DNA of 64,000 nucleotides from Chamaelirium japonicum (lineage: Eukaryota; Streptophyta; Magnoliopsida; Liliales; Melanthiaceae): positions 42,827,949 to 42,891,948 of the forward strand of contig OX393553.1 of assembly GCA_947650365.1 (NCBI GenBank), given 5' to 3'. The translations under genes were made by a program, and so were the position numbers. The notes beneath the pieces were generated by a model. That model had not been told where the DNA came from. It did not search any database and saw only the letters and a program-made list of their open reading frames with translations. How positions within the stretch are numbered: position 1 is the first letter of the stretch; every line of letters begins with the position of its first letter. Shown piece by piece: positions 47,901 through 60,300 of this stretch.

Positions 47901-50900
47901 CCTTTGGTCAATGATTAAGGACAACATTGGAAAGGATCTTACCAAAGTTTGTCTTCCTGTTTATTTTAACGAACCACTTTCATCTTTACAAAAATGCTTT
48001 GAAGATCTGGAATACTCTTTCCTTGTAGACCGAGCATATGAATGGGGTAAAAAGGTATGTTATTGAATTCTTCAAAATGATTGTTTTGTTTGGGTGATGC
48101 CAATTTGATTACTTTATCAGTATCGATATTACCGTATTAGTACCTGTGATATTTCATTCACTTTTGATGTAGTTCTGCACCTATTTTGTGTCAGTAAATT
48201 TGTCACTACACACTTCATCTGTCTTCTTGCTCGAAAATCTCGTACGTTTCTAGTATACAACAATTTCTGTATCAAGTTTCATATGAATTCAGATAGTGTC
48301 GCTCTATTAATGGCTACTGTGTCCGCCTAGAAGATTCTTTAGAATCTTGGGTGGTCAAAAAACATGGCATCATCATGTCTCGTCAAGTGCTGAAGGTGAG
48401 CACTGCACCATAGCCTGCATTATGGCCATTACATCAGCTAGTATTTTCTACCTAACATGGAACTTCATCTTGATGCACCTACTCCATTCTATTGTACCAT
48501 CCAAAGTGATTTCATTTGACTTGTCATCACTATCTACTAGCCTAGTAGTACTAGGGCAGTCTTTATTTAGTATCTCAACTATACATCCAACTAGACAACT
48601 TCTTCTCAAAGTCTCTCATACAACATATTTTTCTTCCCTTCTCCTCAACAAACTTCTCGTTTATGGTCCACTGTGAGTTTGAAAAAAAGTGTGTGTGTGG
48701 GTGGGTGGGTGCGGGCTTATTAGGATGTGTATTACCACTAGAACCATGTATAGTAATCACAAGTATACTTATTCTTTGGGATTGTTCTTCTAATTGCCAA
48801 TGGTTTACATTTCCACAAGCCAATCATCATTATACATCAACAAGCCTTCTTTCACCAAGATTTTTTTGGTTTAATATTGATAATTTCAATCGACACTAAC
48901 AATAATATATTTGTTTATTATTATTTTCTATGAACCAAATGAATGAGCAATCAAGAACTAAATGGCAAGACAAGTGCATGGAAATTTCAATGTGGGAACA
49001 CATTGAAATGCTTGACCATAATCAGATTTCATATGTCCGAATCATACTTAAAAGCATAATTTACGCTAATATCTGAATATTGTAACATATACCTAATACT
49101 TGGACTTTCAAATAAGCTCTATGTTAAAGTTATGATGGGGTGGAAAGTAATAGAATATCATTATTGGTGCTGCAAATATAATAAACTAATGAAGTGATGT
49201 ATCTGGCTACACAAAGCATCGATTGGAGGCGAAGAGCTCTGATCAGAAGTTGGGACTAAATTGCTTCCTTTTTAGTTTTAAAGTTCACTGCTTTCTCTTA
49301 AGCACTCTAAGGAGCTTAACTCTTTCATTTGTAATTTGTAACTTTCTATTTCCTATTAATAATATACTTGGGGTATGGCTTAACCCCTTCCTCTCCTCCT
49401 CGGAAAGGAATTCCTCAAAAAAAAAAAAAGGTCTTTTTTGTTAATTTTCAGTTTTATTTTTTTGTAACTTTTGATGTGTTATTATGTGAATGGCTTGTAC
49501 TTGATGGTTACTTTAAAGTATGATCTAGATTAGATGATGATGTGGTGTGACTTAAGCTAAAATGCTACATTTGCCTGTGACTTGGAACCTTAGTAAAGGA
49601 TAGGAAGCTAGTGAAAATTGTAGTTACTGTTCATGTGACATCGACTATGAACATCACCCTTCCTATGTGTCTTTCTCTCCTTTTCGTACTGAAACGACTT
49701 AAGGAGGATTGTTTTAATTGTAATACTTCATTGTCTTCTGTTCCTTAGTTGTCTCTAATAGACTTTAAAAGCAGTTAGTTCTTCTCAACATTTGATAAAC
49801 ATTGTTTTCTTGTAAACCATAAACACGTCAATTCTTTTTGCCCTTTTTTTATTGCCCTATAATTCATATCTGTTTGCTGGTTTCACAATAAAAGCTGATC
49901 TAGAATCCCTTCAAAACCCATTAATTTTATCCTTAATAAGCCTTGGATCGAATCAGAACCTTAGTAATTCTAAACATATTTGTTCTCTACCTGAATCCCC
50001 ATCCATAATTCTTCAGTTCCAAACTAATTGCATGTTTCAGAACAGCAAGAATATAATTTCTTGAAATATTTATATTTTAGAGACCTAAAATGACCTTTAG
50101 ACATATGGAGTTAGATCATTCTGGTACTAGCATATGGCACTGAAATTCTCCCCTCTTCCTTTATTCCATTACCAAATTATTCATTTTTTTAGCATGAAGG
50201 ATGCAAAATTGAGAGAAATGAAGTGAAACATTGCAAAACTTGGATAGCTAACTTGATGCAAGAGCATCTATCGGGCACTTAAAAGTGCGTAAAGTTTGAG
50301 TGAAATAGCTGGTCAAAGGTCCATTGGGCATTGTTAGTAAGTTGTTTGGAGTCATTTTGACAATTTATTAGGTTATAGTGTCTTTCTAATACTTGTAACT
50401 TTTCTGGGATTTTTACGGTTTTTCCAGCACTGTGGTGCTTAGTTGTAATTCGGCTCAATGTGGGAAGTAGTATGGTCTTTTAGGTACCCATGCTTGTAAG
50501 GAATAAGTCCACATTAAGAGTTAAGATTCAACTATTTCTGATCAATATTAATTACTAATTAAAATGACGATAAAAGTGGATAGGCAAGAAATGACTCCAC
50601 TCACATGGGGATCACCGGTACTCTTCCTTTATGTGCGGCCCACCCGCGGAGAGGGGAGTTTGTGACTCTTATTGGGTAAGATATATCCACTCTTTCTCTT
50701 TCCTTTGGTGTGTACTTAAGAAAATAAGAGAAAAAGGAAATAGTGTTGTACGTGAGGCCTACTGCCTCCCTCAATGTGAGTGGGAGACTCTTCTATGAAA
50801 CTGTTTCCAATAGCCTATGAAGTAAAGAAGCAAAGATAACCTTGAGTCCCTTTTCCTTCTTTTTCCTTATCTTTTCTTTGTTTTATTGCCTTTGAAGAGT

Positions 50901-53900
50901 TTATAACTTAAAAGATTAATGATCCTCCTACTTGAGTGTGTCCCTAGCTTATTTTACAAGTCCTAGTTGAGTTAGGATTCAATCCTAGGATGGCCTATTG
51001 CTGAGTGTTATTTTAGAATAGCAAATTGGCCTTGATTCTCTTCTCTCTTATGGATGACATCATGACCCCTTGTTCGACCTTTGTTGGATCTTTCCTACCC
51101 TTTATTGGTATCAGATCATACAACCTCCTACATTGTTTGGTATCAGAGATTGCTTTATTCTTGATTCTATGAACTATAAGGTTCTTTTGAATCCATATAG
51201 GGAAGGCGATGCCTAATGCAAAATATTGACGCGAGAAATTGTGTTGATCGGCTCAATGTAAAGAGACGACAAAATCTCAAAATTAGATCGAGCAACCCAT
51301 GAACAAGATTGAAATATTCAATCTCCAATTTCATTTGGATTATCTCTTACACGAGATAAACCATAAAGCGTGAACAAGCGAGAGGACGGACCAACACATC
51401 CGTTTTTTGTAATTTGACCTTCAAATTTGCACAGAAGGGGAATTCCGAAGGAGTCTCCATAGACAATACTAAGGAGTCTCCAATTATCATTTATAGTTCG
51501 TCTCTCCTCTTCAAAGTAGATCCGAAGAGATGCCCGTGGAGGAATCTGAAGATCTTGCGGAACAAGCGAAAAAACGCTCCAAAGCGAAAGCAAAATTTGA
51601 GGAATAGCCCATGGAGAGACACAATGAAACACTCATGGGGAAATACGACGATGTGCCGAAAGAAAAGCTTGTAAATGTTTTCTTGGGAAAGGCCAAGGAG
51701 GTGCTCGTGATGACAGTGATAGGGACAGGGCCCAGCCTGCATGACTGCCATGGCCCAAGTCAGCAGACGCGCTCGAGATTTATCTAAAATAAATTTCGGA
51801 GTTAATAATTCTAAAAAAATATATTTTTATAAATAAAAATATTAAATTCGGAATAAAATAATTATTTTATTTCGAAATTATATTTTAATATAAAAATATA
51901 TTATTTTTGGATTTATTAAATATGAAAGTTTTAAAGATATCATTCATGATAGATTTAGATCTTTTTAATTAAAAAAAGTTAATCTTATGGTTTCTTAGCT
52001 AGGAAGCATGGACACTTCCCCAGGCCTCCCATACCCGTGTCGGACACGTGTCAGACACCGACACTCGTCGGACACGCACCGGACACGCATGTGCCGTGTC
52101 CTACGTGCTTCCGGGAGTCGGACACGGTCGGACACTCCTCGGACACTCGCCGGACACTCCTTGGACACTCGGGACACAGCGGGTTGACAGACTGTTCGAT
52201 ATAGGGTCGGGTTACAAGCAGTGGTGATTTAGTTTTGGCTTAACCTATTTGATCCTCTGAGATTATAACCTCAGAGAATCAGATAGGTTGAAGCCAAAAC
52301 TAAATCGCAGGCGTTTTTTTGCATGCCATTTGGGCCTGAGTGTGATTCACTTGTCAGGATGGTTATGATGGACGATTACGATTCAGGTTTGACTTTAACT
52401 TATCTTATCTTCTGAGGTTTCAGATAGGTTGAAGTCAAAACTGAAACACAACCGTTATTTTCCATTCCATTTAGAGCTGTCTGCGATTCACCGATCGGGC
52501 TGGATGTAACTAACGATAGCGATTCAATATGTATTAAATTTTTATTTTAGTTGTTTTCTATGAGGTTTTTTCGGTTATTGAAATATATATGAATTACAAA
52601 CATACATAAAATATAAATTTAAAAATATAAATTTATTTTGTCGTGTCCCCGCCGTACCCGTGTCCTCATTTTTTAGGATTTGCCGTGTCGGCGAACCTGT
52701 GTCGTGTCGTACCCGTGTCCCCGTACCAGTGTCAGTGCTTCTTAGTTTCTTAGAGACCAAGTAATATAAGCCTACTTATAGGCCTCTCATTTGATGAATG
52801 AATAATGCTATGATTATTGAAATGAAAAATTTCTTGGCTTCCTGGATTCCAGGTTTCGTTATCCCTCCCCTGCTATCTCTCTCTCAAAATCCTTGCGAAG
52901 AAGACGACTCGAGGCGATCGTTCTTGCCCCCTCCTCTCGGCGACGCTGTCTTGCATCAGATAGTCTCGAATTGTTACTCGCTAACAGAGAATATCCATGC
53001 TATGATGATATCCAAGAGTCAAAAAAATTTATCGTTAAGTCCAAGGAATCAAATTGCACCAAAAAGTTATTCCTGTCAGTCTATCTATTATATCGACAAA
53101 TAAATTGAGACATGGAGCAGTGTTGTTCTGAAAGTTAGATGATGAATTGACATACATAAGCACAATGGTAAATGAGTTGAAGCCATATGTGGCGACAATA
53201 ATAAAGGAAGATATATTTCTTAAAGATTTAACAATAATGATCGTACTACCAAAAGATCCCATGAAGTTCATGAAGATTGTGTTGCTGTCTATGATGGCTC
53301 TAGTCATGGATTCATGATGTTGATCTGCTTAAAACTTTTTGTTTGTCTTAACTTAAGTCAATTGGATCATCCATCTAAACCTTATTGGAAAGAAAAGCCC
53401 ATGTGCCGTCCGTAGGGCCCCTTTTTAGTCTCATCGTAACTCTCGCCCACTCCTCTAATTCGCCATAAACAAGCATCCCCCTCCTCTTTCTTCTAGGCGT
53501 TTTGGACCCTTGGGCGCCTAAGTGGGCGGTTTCACTACTTCTCTCTTTTGTCGTTTGTTCCCTTTTGCTTTTCTTTTCATCTTCATGACCCTTCCTCTTC
53601 ATTCATGATTCCTTGCACTTCAACTTCCCCCCTTTCATCTTATTTGATGTCTATAAAAGCCCTCCTCTGCCTTTTTTTGGATCATTAAGTTGGAAAATCT
53701 GAAACATGTCTAGTGCTTCCTTGCATTTGAATCCTTCTCCCTTTTCTTTGTTGTTTCTTTGTTTATCCTCTAAATCCCATCTTCTAGTCCATCATCCACC
53801 TCATCCATCCCTTCATCCTTGATTGGTACTTGATGTGCCGTCTGTGTGGGGTGGGGGTTTTTTGTTGGGAGTTGGGGGGGGGGGGGGGGGATTGATCTGA

Positions 53901-55252
53901 TTGTAGGTTCCACCACCTGATCCTTGATTATCTTTGGGTATAACTTTTTGAATCTTTATCCATATGCATATTTTCAGAATTTAATTTCAACACATTTTTC
54001 CTGGCTGAAATTCATTTCCATAGACCCCTTTGGCTTACGTTGTGCTTCTTATTGAACCCAAGTGCCACTAGACTTAAACCTTGATGGAGTTCTTATTTTG
54101 TTTTCTATATTTTTGTACATATTTTAATGTTTATTGCATACTTATTTTCAAGCCTTAAGATGTGGGTTGAATGAAATGAATGGCGAAGAAGGGGTTATAA
54201 AGTCGACCCCAAGTAGATGGGACATGGCTTGATGGTTATGGTTAAGATGGTGGTTGAATACCATTGACTTGTGCTTGAAATGAAGTCAAAGGGTTGCTTA
54301 CAAACCACCATCTGCATTATTATCACCAAAGGTATGGGAAAGGATAGCCTACTCCATGGAGTAGGGAATTTATCTATTCCTTGGGCTTAGTGCACACCAT
54401 GTGGCACTTTTACCAATTTTTTTGTGGATGTATAGTAAATCCACTTTATGTAGATCAACATTATTAAAAAATATTCGAAAGAAAAAACCTAAAACAATCC
54501 GATCAAGTTGAAACAAATTTAACGGTAAATTGCTGATCGCAAACATACATTTTTTGGGATGCTAAAAAGTATTTTTTCCATTTTTTTCATCACTATTGGG
54601 AAGGGTGTGGCCAATTTGACCAAGGGCCAACTCCGATTAAAACGTGCCACATGGCGTCTGCTGAGCCCATGGAGTAGATAACTTCCCTACTCCATGGAGG
54701 AGGCTACCCTTACCCTGGCTGGGATCCGTTGACAACCTAAAATGGGAGGTAAATTTACAACCCGCTTACAACTTGATTCAATCGGTGGATAGAGGTTTCT
54801 GAATTTGCTGATTTTTTGTGAGGATGATCATTATGGCATGTTGATCATCATCACAAAAAACCAACAAATTCTGAAACTTATAAGAGCATCAAATGTGTTA
54901 TTCAAATTAACGGTTTAAATAGACGGTTAAGAAAATCTTTTAACATTTGGCGCCCTTAGAGGTTTCAGAATTTGTTGATTTTTTGTGAGGATGATCAACT
55001 TGCCATAGTGATCATCCTCACAAAAAATCAGCAAATTCTGAAACCTCTAGTCCCATCAAATGTATTTTTCAAATTAAATGTTTAAATGGACAGTCTATAT
55101 TTGAGGAGGGCATTTGATAGGGCTAGAAGTTTTGGATTTTTCTGATTTTTTGTATGGATGATCCCATTGCTATAGATAACAACTTCACAAAAAATCAGCA
55201 AATTTTAAAACCTCTAGCCCCATCAAATGATGGGTTGTTAACGGATCCCAGC

Positions 55253-55306
<54 letters not shown>

Positions 55307-55533
55307 GAAAGGGTTTTGTGAAATTGAGTTCACAAATGAATGGTAAAACATGGTTTATATTGCGCCATGTGTCCACTGAAAAGACATAAAGCAAGTAAGA
55401 GGGGATAGACATTTAAGAGGTTTGAACAGTAAAAAGACATAAAGTAAAAGTAAAAGAGCGTTGAACACTTTCTCAAGACATGTGGTAGCTTCTCCATTCG
55501 AGTTCACCATATGAAATCTCGAGTTCAGCTTCC

Positions 55534-55573
<40 letters not shown>

Positions 55574-56126
55574 GAGCTGGGTTCCTATGACATTATCGTA
55601 GGGAGTACCCTATGACATAGGGTGAATTAGTAATGCTAGAATATTTAGAATGTGCTGAATATTTTTGAGGATGATCATCTTATCTTAGATAGAATGTCCA
55701 CAAAAAATCAAAGCATTCTAAAACTTGTTGGGGCATCAAATGCTAGAAGGTTTATCAGCCATTAATTTTAACCTGTTAAACTGAAAAACATATTTGATGC
55801 CCCTAGAAATTTTAGATGCACCTATAGGTTTTGGTATGTGCTTAATTTTTGTGGATATCCATGCCATGGATAGAACATGCAAAAAATCAACACATTCCAA
55901 AACCTATAGGTGCATTAAATTTGAAAGGACTTTTGTCGATCGTCTATTTGAATCATTTCAATTTTAATGCACTTATAGGGTTTGGCAGGTGCTAATTTTT
56001 TGTGCATGTTCTATGATTCTATCCATGGCATGGATAATACATCAACAAAAAATCAGCACATTCCAATACCTCTAGGTGCATCTAAATTGGATTACCGCAT
56101 TTAGCACATGCCGCATTCTAGCATTC

Positions 56127-56187
<61 letters not shown>

Positions 56188-56567
56188 GGGTCAGGTTCGG
56201 AGAACACTATTTTTGCATTTGATTTTTTACACCGATTTTCAAATCATTAGATAGAGGTTTCATAAGTTGATTTTTTGTGTGCATAATCATCTTGTCTTTA
56301 GATAACACATACACAAAAAAATCAGCACATTCTAACGGTTGACTTATTAAATATACTCGTCAAATTAACGATTAAAATGGACGGTCGATAAATCCTTTTA
56401 GATTTGATGTACTTAGAGGCTTTAGAATGTGCTTATTTTTGTGGACGTACTATCTAAGACAAGGTGATTATGCTCACAAAAAATCAAGAAATTTTGAAAC
56501 CTCTATCTAATTGTTTGAAAATTGGTGTAAAAATTTGAGTACAAAAATAGTGTCCCCCGAACCTGAC

Positions 56568-56638
<71 letters not shown>

Positions 56639-57279
56639 GGATACTCTTACTCATGGCCTCTTACTCATATAGTTACCTATGATCCGGGCCGTCCATTAGA
56701 TCCCAACGTACGGTTCGGATTAGATGGGGAGTTAAAGCAATGGTGTCCGCATTAAATACGGGCATTTAACATGGGGTTTTAATACGAGCATTTAATGTGG
56801 ACACCATTGCTTTAACTCTCCATCTAATCCGAACCGTACGTCGGGATCTAATGGACGGCTCGGATCATAGGTAACTATATGAGTAAGAGGCCATGAGTAA
56901 GATTATCCCTCCCCATATATATATATATATATATATCTCCATTGACAACTTGTTTCCTTGACAACCCGTCATTTGACGGGGTTGGAAGTTTTAGAATTTG
57001 TTGATTTTTTTGTGAGGATGTTCTCCTTTCTATAGATAGCGCACCCACAAAAAATCAACAAATTCTAAAACCTCTAGTCCCATCAAATGTGCTCTTCAAA
57101 TTTAATGTTAAAATGGACGGTCTATATTTGAGCAGCATATTTGATGGGACTAGACGTTTCAGATTTTTCCGATTTTTTGTGAGGGTGATCTCCTTGCTAT
57201 AGATAGCACAATCACAAAAAATCAATAAATTCTAAAACTTCTAGACCCATCAAATGACGGGTTGTCAATGGACCCCAGC

Positions 57280-57339
<60 letters not shown>

Positions 57340-60300
57340 TCTTTTTTCAGCAAAGTGATATCGGTGATATCTCATTGTATCATTTTTTGCCCTGCCAATA
57401 TGGACCCCGATACCAAGTCTCTGAATCTTGCTTTTATGCCAAGTTTAATGCACTCCTAAAGCTGCAAAACAGACCCATTCTGAAATTAGTTTCGGTAGAT
57501 AATTCCTCATTATAAGAATTAGTCGTAGGATAACTAGGAAGGAGCGATGCAATTGATTTGAGAATCATGACCCTTCTATGTTGCTTGGGTTTCGCTTCTA
57601 GTGGTCGAGTCGGGTAGGGTATGGACACTGGATTCTTTAAGGTAAAAAATATTGGATTCACTGACGTGGTTATATATAATTTAGTATAATGCATGCATAT
57701 ATACACATAAATATCCTTCTTCCTAGAGAATTCCAGAGTCAAATTGTATATGAATTTAAGATGATATCTTCCTTCATGCCAAAAGGTGGCACAGTTAACA
57801 AATGAGTAAGCATGTGCATGTGCAATTAATCAATCAAACTACATCTTCATTCATTCAATCCCTAATTTAAGACTATCTATATTTTATTACTACGTTGAGA
57901 TGTTGATAGCGTTTCTTGGATACACATTAGTACCCTAATCAGTGTGATGGAGAAAAGAATATTAGTTGTCAGATTTCTTTCAGAGTTTATATTTGAAACT
58001 CTTTGATTCTTTTAATTAAATTAGGATTCTTTATGTGGAAATTAGTGATCAGTTCCTCTAATAAGTTCCATTTAAGGTTAAGGATGACTAATGTTTGTCG
58101 TTAGCGTTAAGTGACATGTGCACAGAAGAATACTTTTACACACAACCATGACATGTGCATCTCACCCATACCCATTTTACATTCAACCCGACTGCTCTTT
58201 TTCTTGTCCAAGGGCCTGATTAGAAATAAGACTTGTTCGCGTCATTATTGCAAGTTTAGAACTCGTTATAGGGACTGATTACTAAATTCCTTATTTTTAT
58301 TTAGTAGATTCTTGAAGAATCCTTGAGGAATTGTGCCCATATAGGTGTTTACATATCAGATACACTGGTACATCGACTGAGTGGAAATATTTTGGCTGAC
58401 ATTTGGATTGGTTGAATCCAACTTCAAAATAAAATAGCGGACTTGAAAAAACCCCCAGGCTCCAAATCTCATCTGTGTTTGTAGGACTAAAATGTTTGTC
58501 TACTTACTATTATAAATTATAATAGGGATGAATATGGAGTAAAGTTACACTAAATCAAATTTCTCTAGTTTCAATTGTAGATATTCAATATGATTTATCT
58601 ACACATCGAAATGCGTTGTATGCTATAGAGGTAAACATTACAGTGCCACTATCTAGATAGTCTTTGAACCTATAATGTTTCAAAGTTACTCTTTTTATAA
58701 TTATTTCTTTAAATGAGTACCATCATGATAGTATTATTGCTTGCTTTGGTATGCTTATGCATACATTGTGATAGACCTCTTCTAAAACTATTGGAGGCTT
58801 TTTAATTTAAATTTGATTATTTAATTCTGCTGAAGGATAATGGTCTTATGAGGATTCTTAATGTTGCTGCATTTGCTGTTTCTGGATATTCATCGACCGA
58901 AGGCAGAAATTGCAAGCCTTTTAATCCCCTTTTAGGAGAGACATATGAGGCTGACTATCCAGATAAAGGCCTCCGTTTTTTTTCAGAAAAGGTTTGCAAA
59001 ACTATGAATCTTACAGTTATTAATTTTCTGTTCTTTCTTGGCATCAAGATATCTACTTTTTACTTTTATTTTTCTTCTAAAATCTTGATAAAATGAGTAG
59101 ATTCTATAATCTGTAAGTGAAAGCAATTAGCCGGAAGTTTCTGCCTCCAGTAACGCTCGAATAACAATTATTAATGTCTTTTTTTATTTCGAATAATTTA
59201 TGCTTTTTAATAATGTATGCATGTTATTTGTTTTGATGAAATTGCTTCAAATTCAATTTTGTAATAGAAGGATGTTGTTTAGTTTATGAACTATGGGAAT
59301 TTGATAATATTTTAGTAGTTTATTAGGACAGAACATTCTAAATTCCACCCAAATCCATAAATTTGTAGATCTTCTACTCGGGACATCTTTTACTGGTAAT
59401 CAGTTGGATGCTTGCCCTCCCTCAATGGAACAATCGCCTTTTGCCTTGGTCAAGACCTAGTTCTTTTTTTTCTTTGACTTAAACCAGCTAAATCCACACC
59501 TTGACATGAACGTACTTGTTTTCTTTGCCTACTTAGTCTTTTCTTAGGAAGGTAAAACATTTAACGGGTTCTTTATCCAAAGAAGATGGAGCTTGTCCTA
59601 TTCCTCCTAAATTCCTGTTTTACATTAAGGCTGTGTTCGGTTAGCGTAATTGCAGTTCACTATTTCAGTTGTAACTACAACCTGCATTTTACACCTGTTT
59701 GGTTTGTTATCATGGTGGCGCTGTTGTAGTTTTGACTACATTAAGCTCCCCTGGCTATACTTTTCAACTGTAGCAGTTGATATTCCAGGCTGACTTGGTT
59801 AAACTACTGCAAAAGGCTAATGACAATAGAGTTAGGTATACAATCTACAACTACACCAGAGCGAAACAACAAATTTGGAAATACTCCTTTTCAACCATCA
59901 GCAAATCGAACAAATGTAGCTCAAACTACAGTAGTTGGAAGTTGGAACTACATTGACTACACTGTAGTTCCAACTACAAACAACCAAACACATCCTTGAG
60001 TGAAAATTTGTTTCACTTGTTAGAAATATTTGCTCACAGGTTAGATTGTATGAAGTATTGCTGACATAGGTGAGGATCCCTTTTTACTTGCGTAATAATG
60101 TTGAGATGTAATTATATGTTGTTGTATTATAGAGGTGAATGGGTGGTAAAACATGGAAACCAATTTTGAGAAAGTCTTTAGCGGAAGACTGTTAGGATTT
60201 TTATTTCTTTTTAGTTTTACCCATTTACCTGTATGTGGTTAGGTTTATCAAATTAATTGGAGAATATATCCTATCAGAATACGTTGGGACTTAAAGGTGA

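Larger units (their letters stand above)
48055..58835 (+). other. Intron 4 (10.8 kb)
   Basis: GT at 48,055, AG at 58,834-58,835. Holds a LINE-like tail, an LTR candidate, the second GAAGCATGGAC element and the second (TA)n foldback cluster. About 57,340-58,830 is AT-rich with nothing recognised. Confidence 0.85.

Noticed and set aside
48347-48676. 109-codon frame in intron 4 as an alternative exon or gene
   Set aside because: No domain recognised, no fit to ORP sequence, composition like the surrounding intron.
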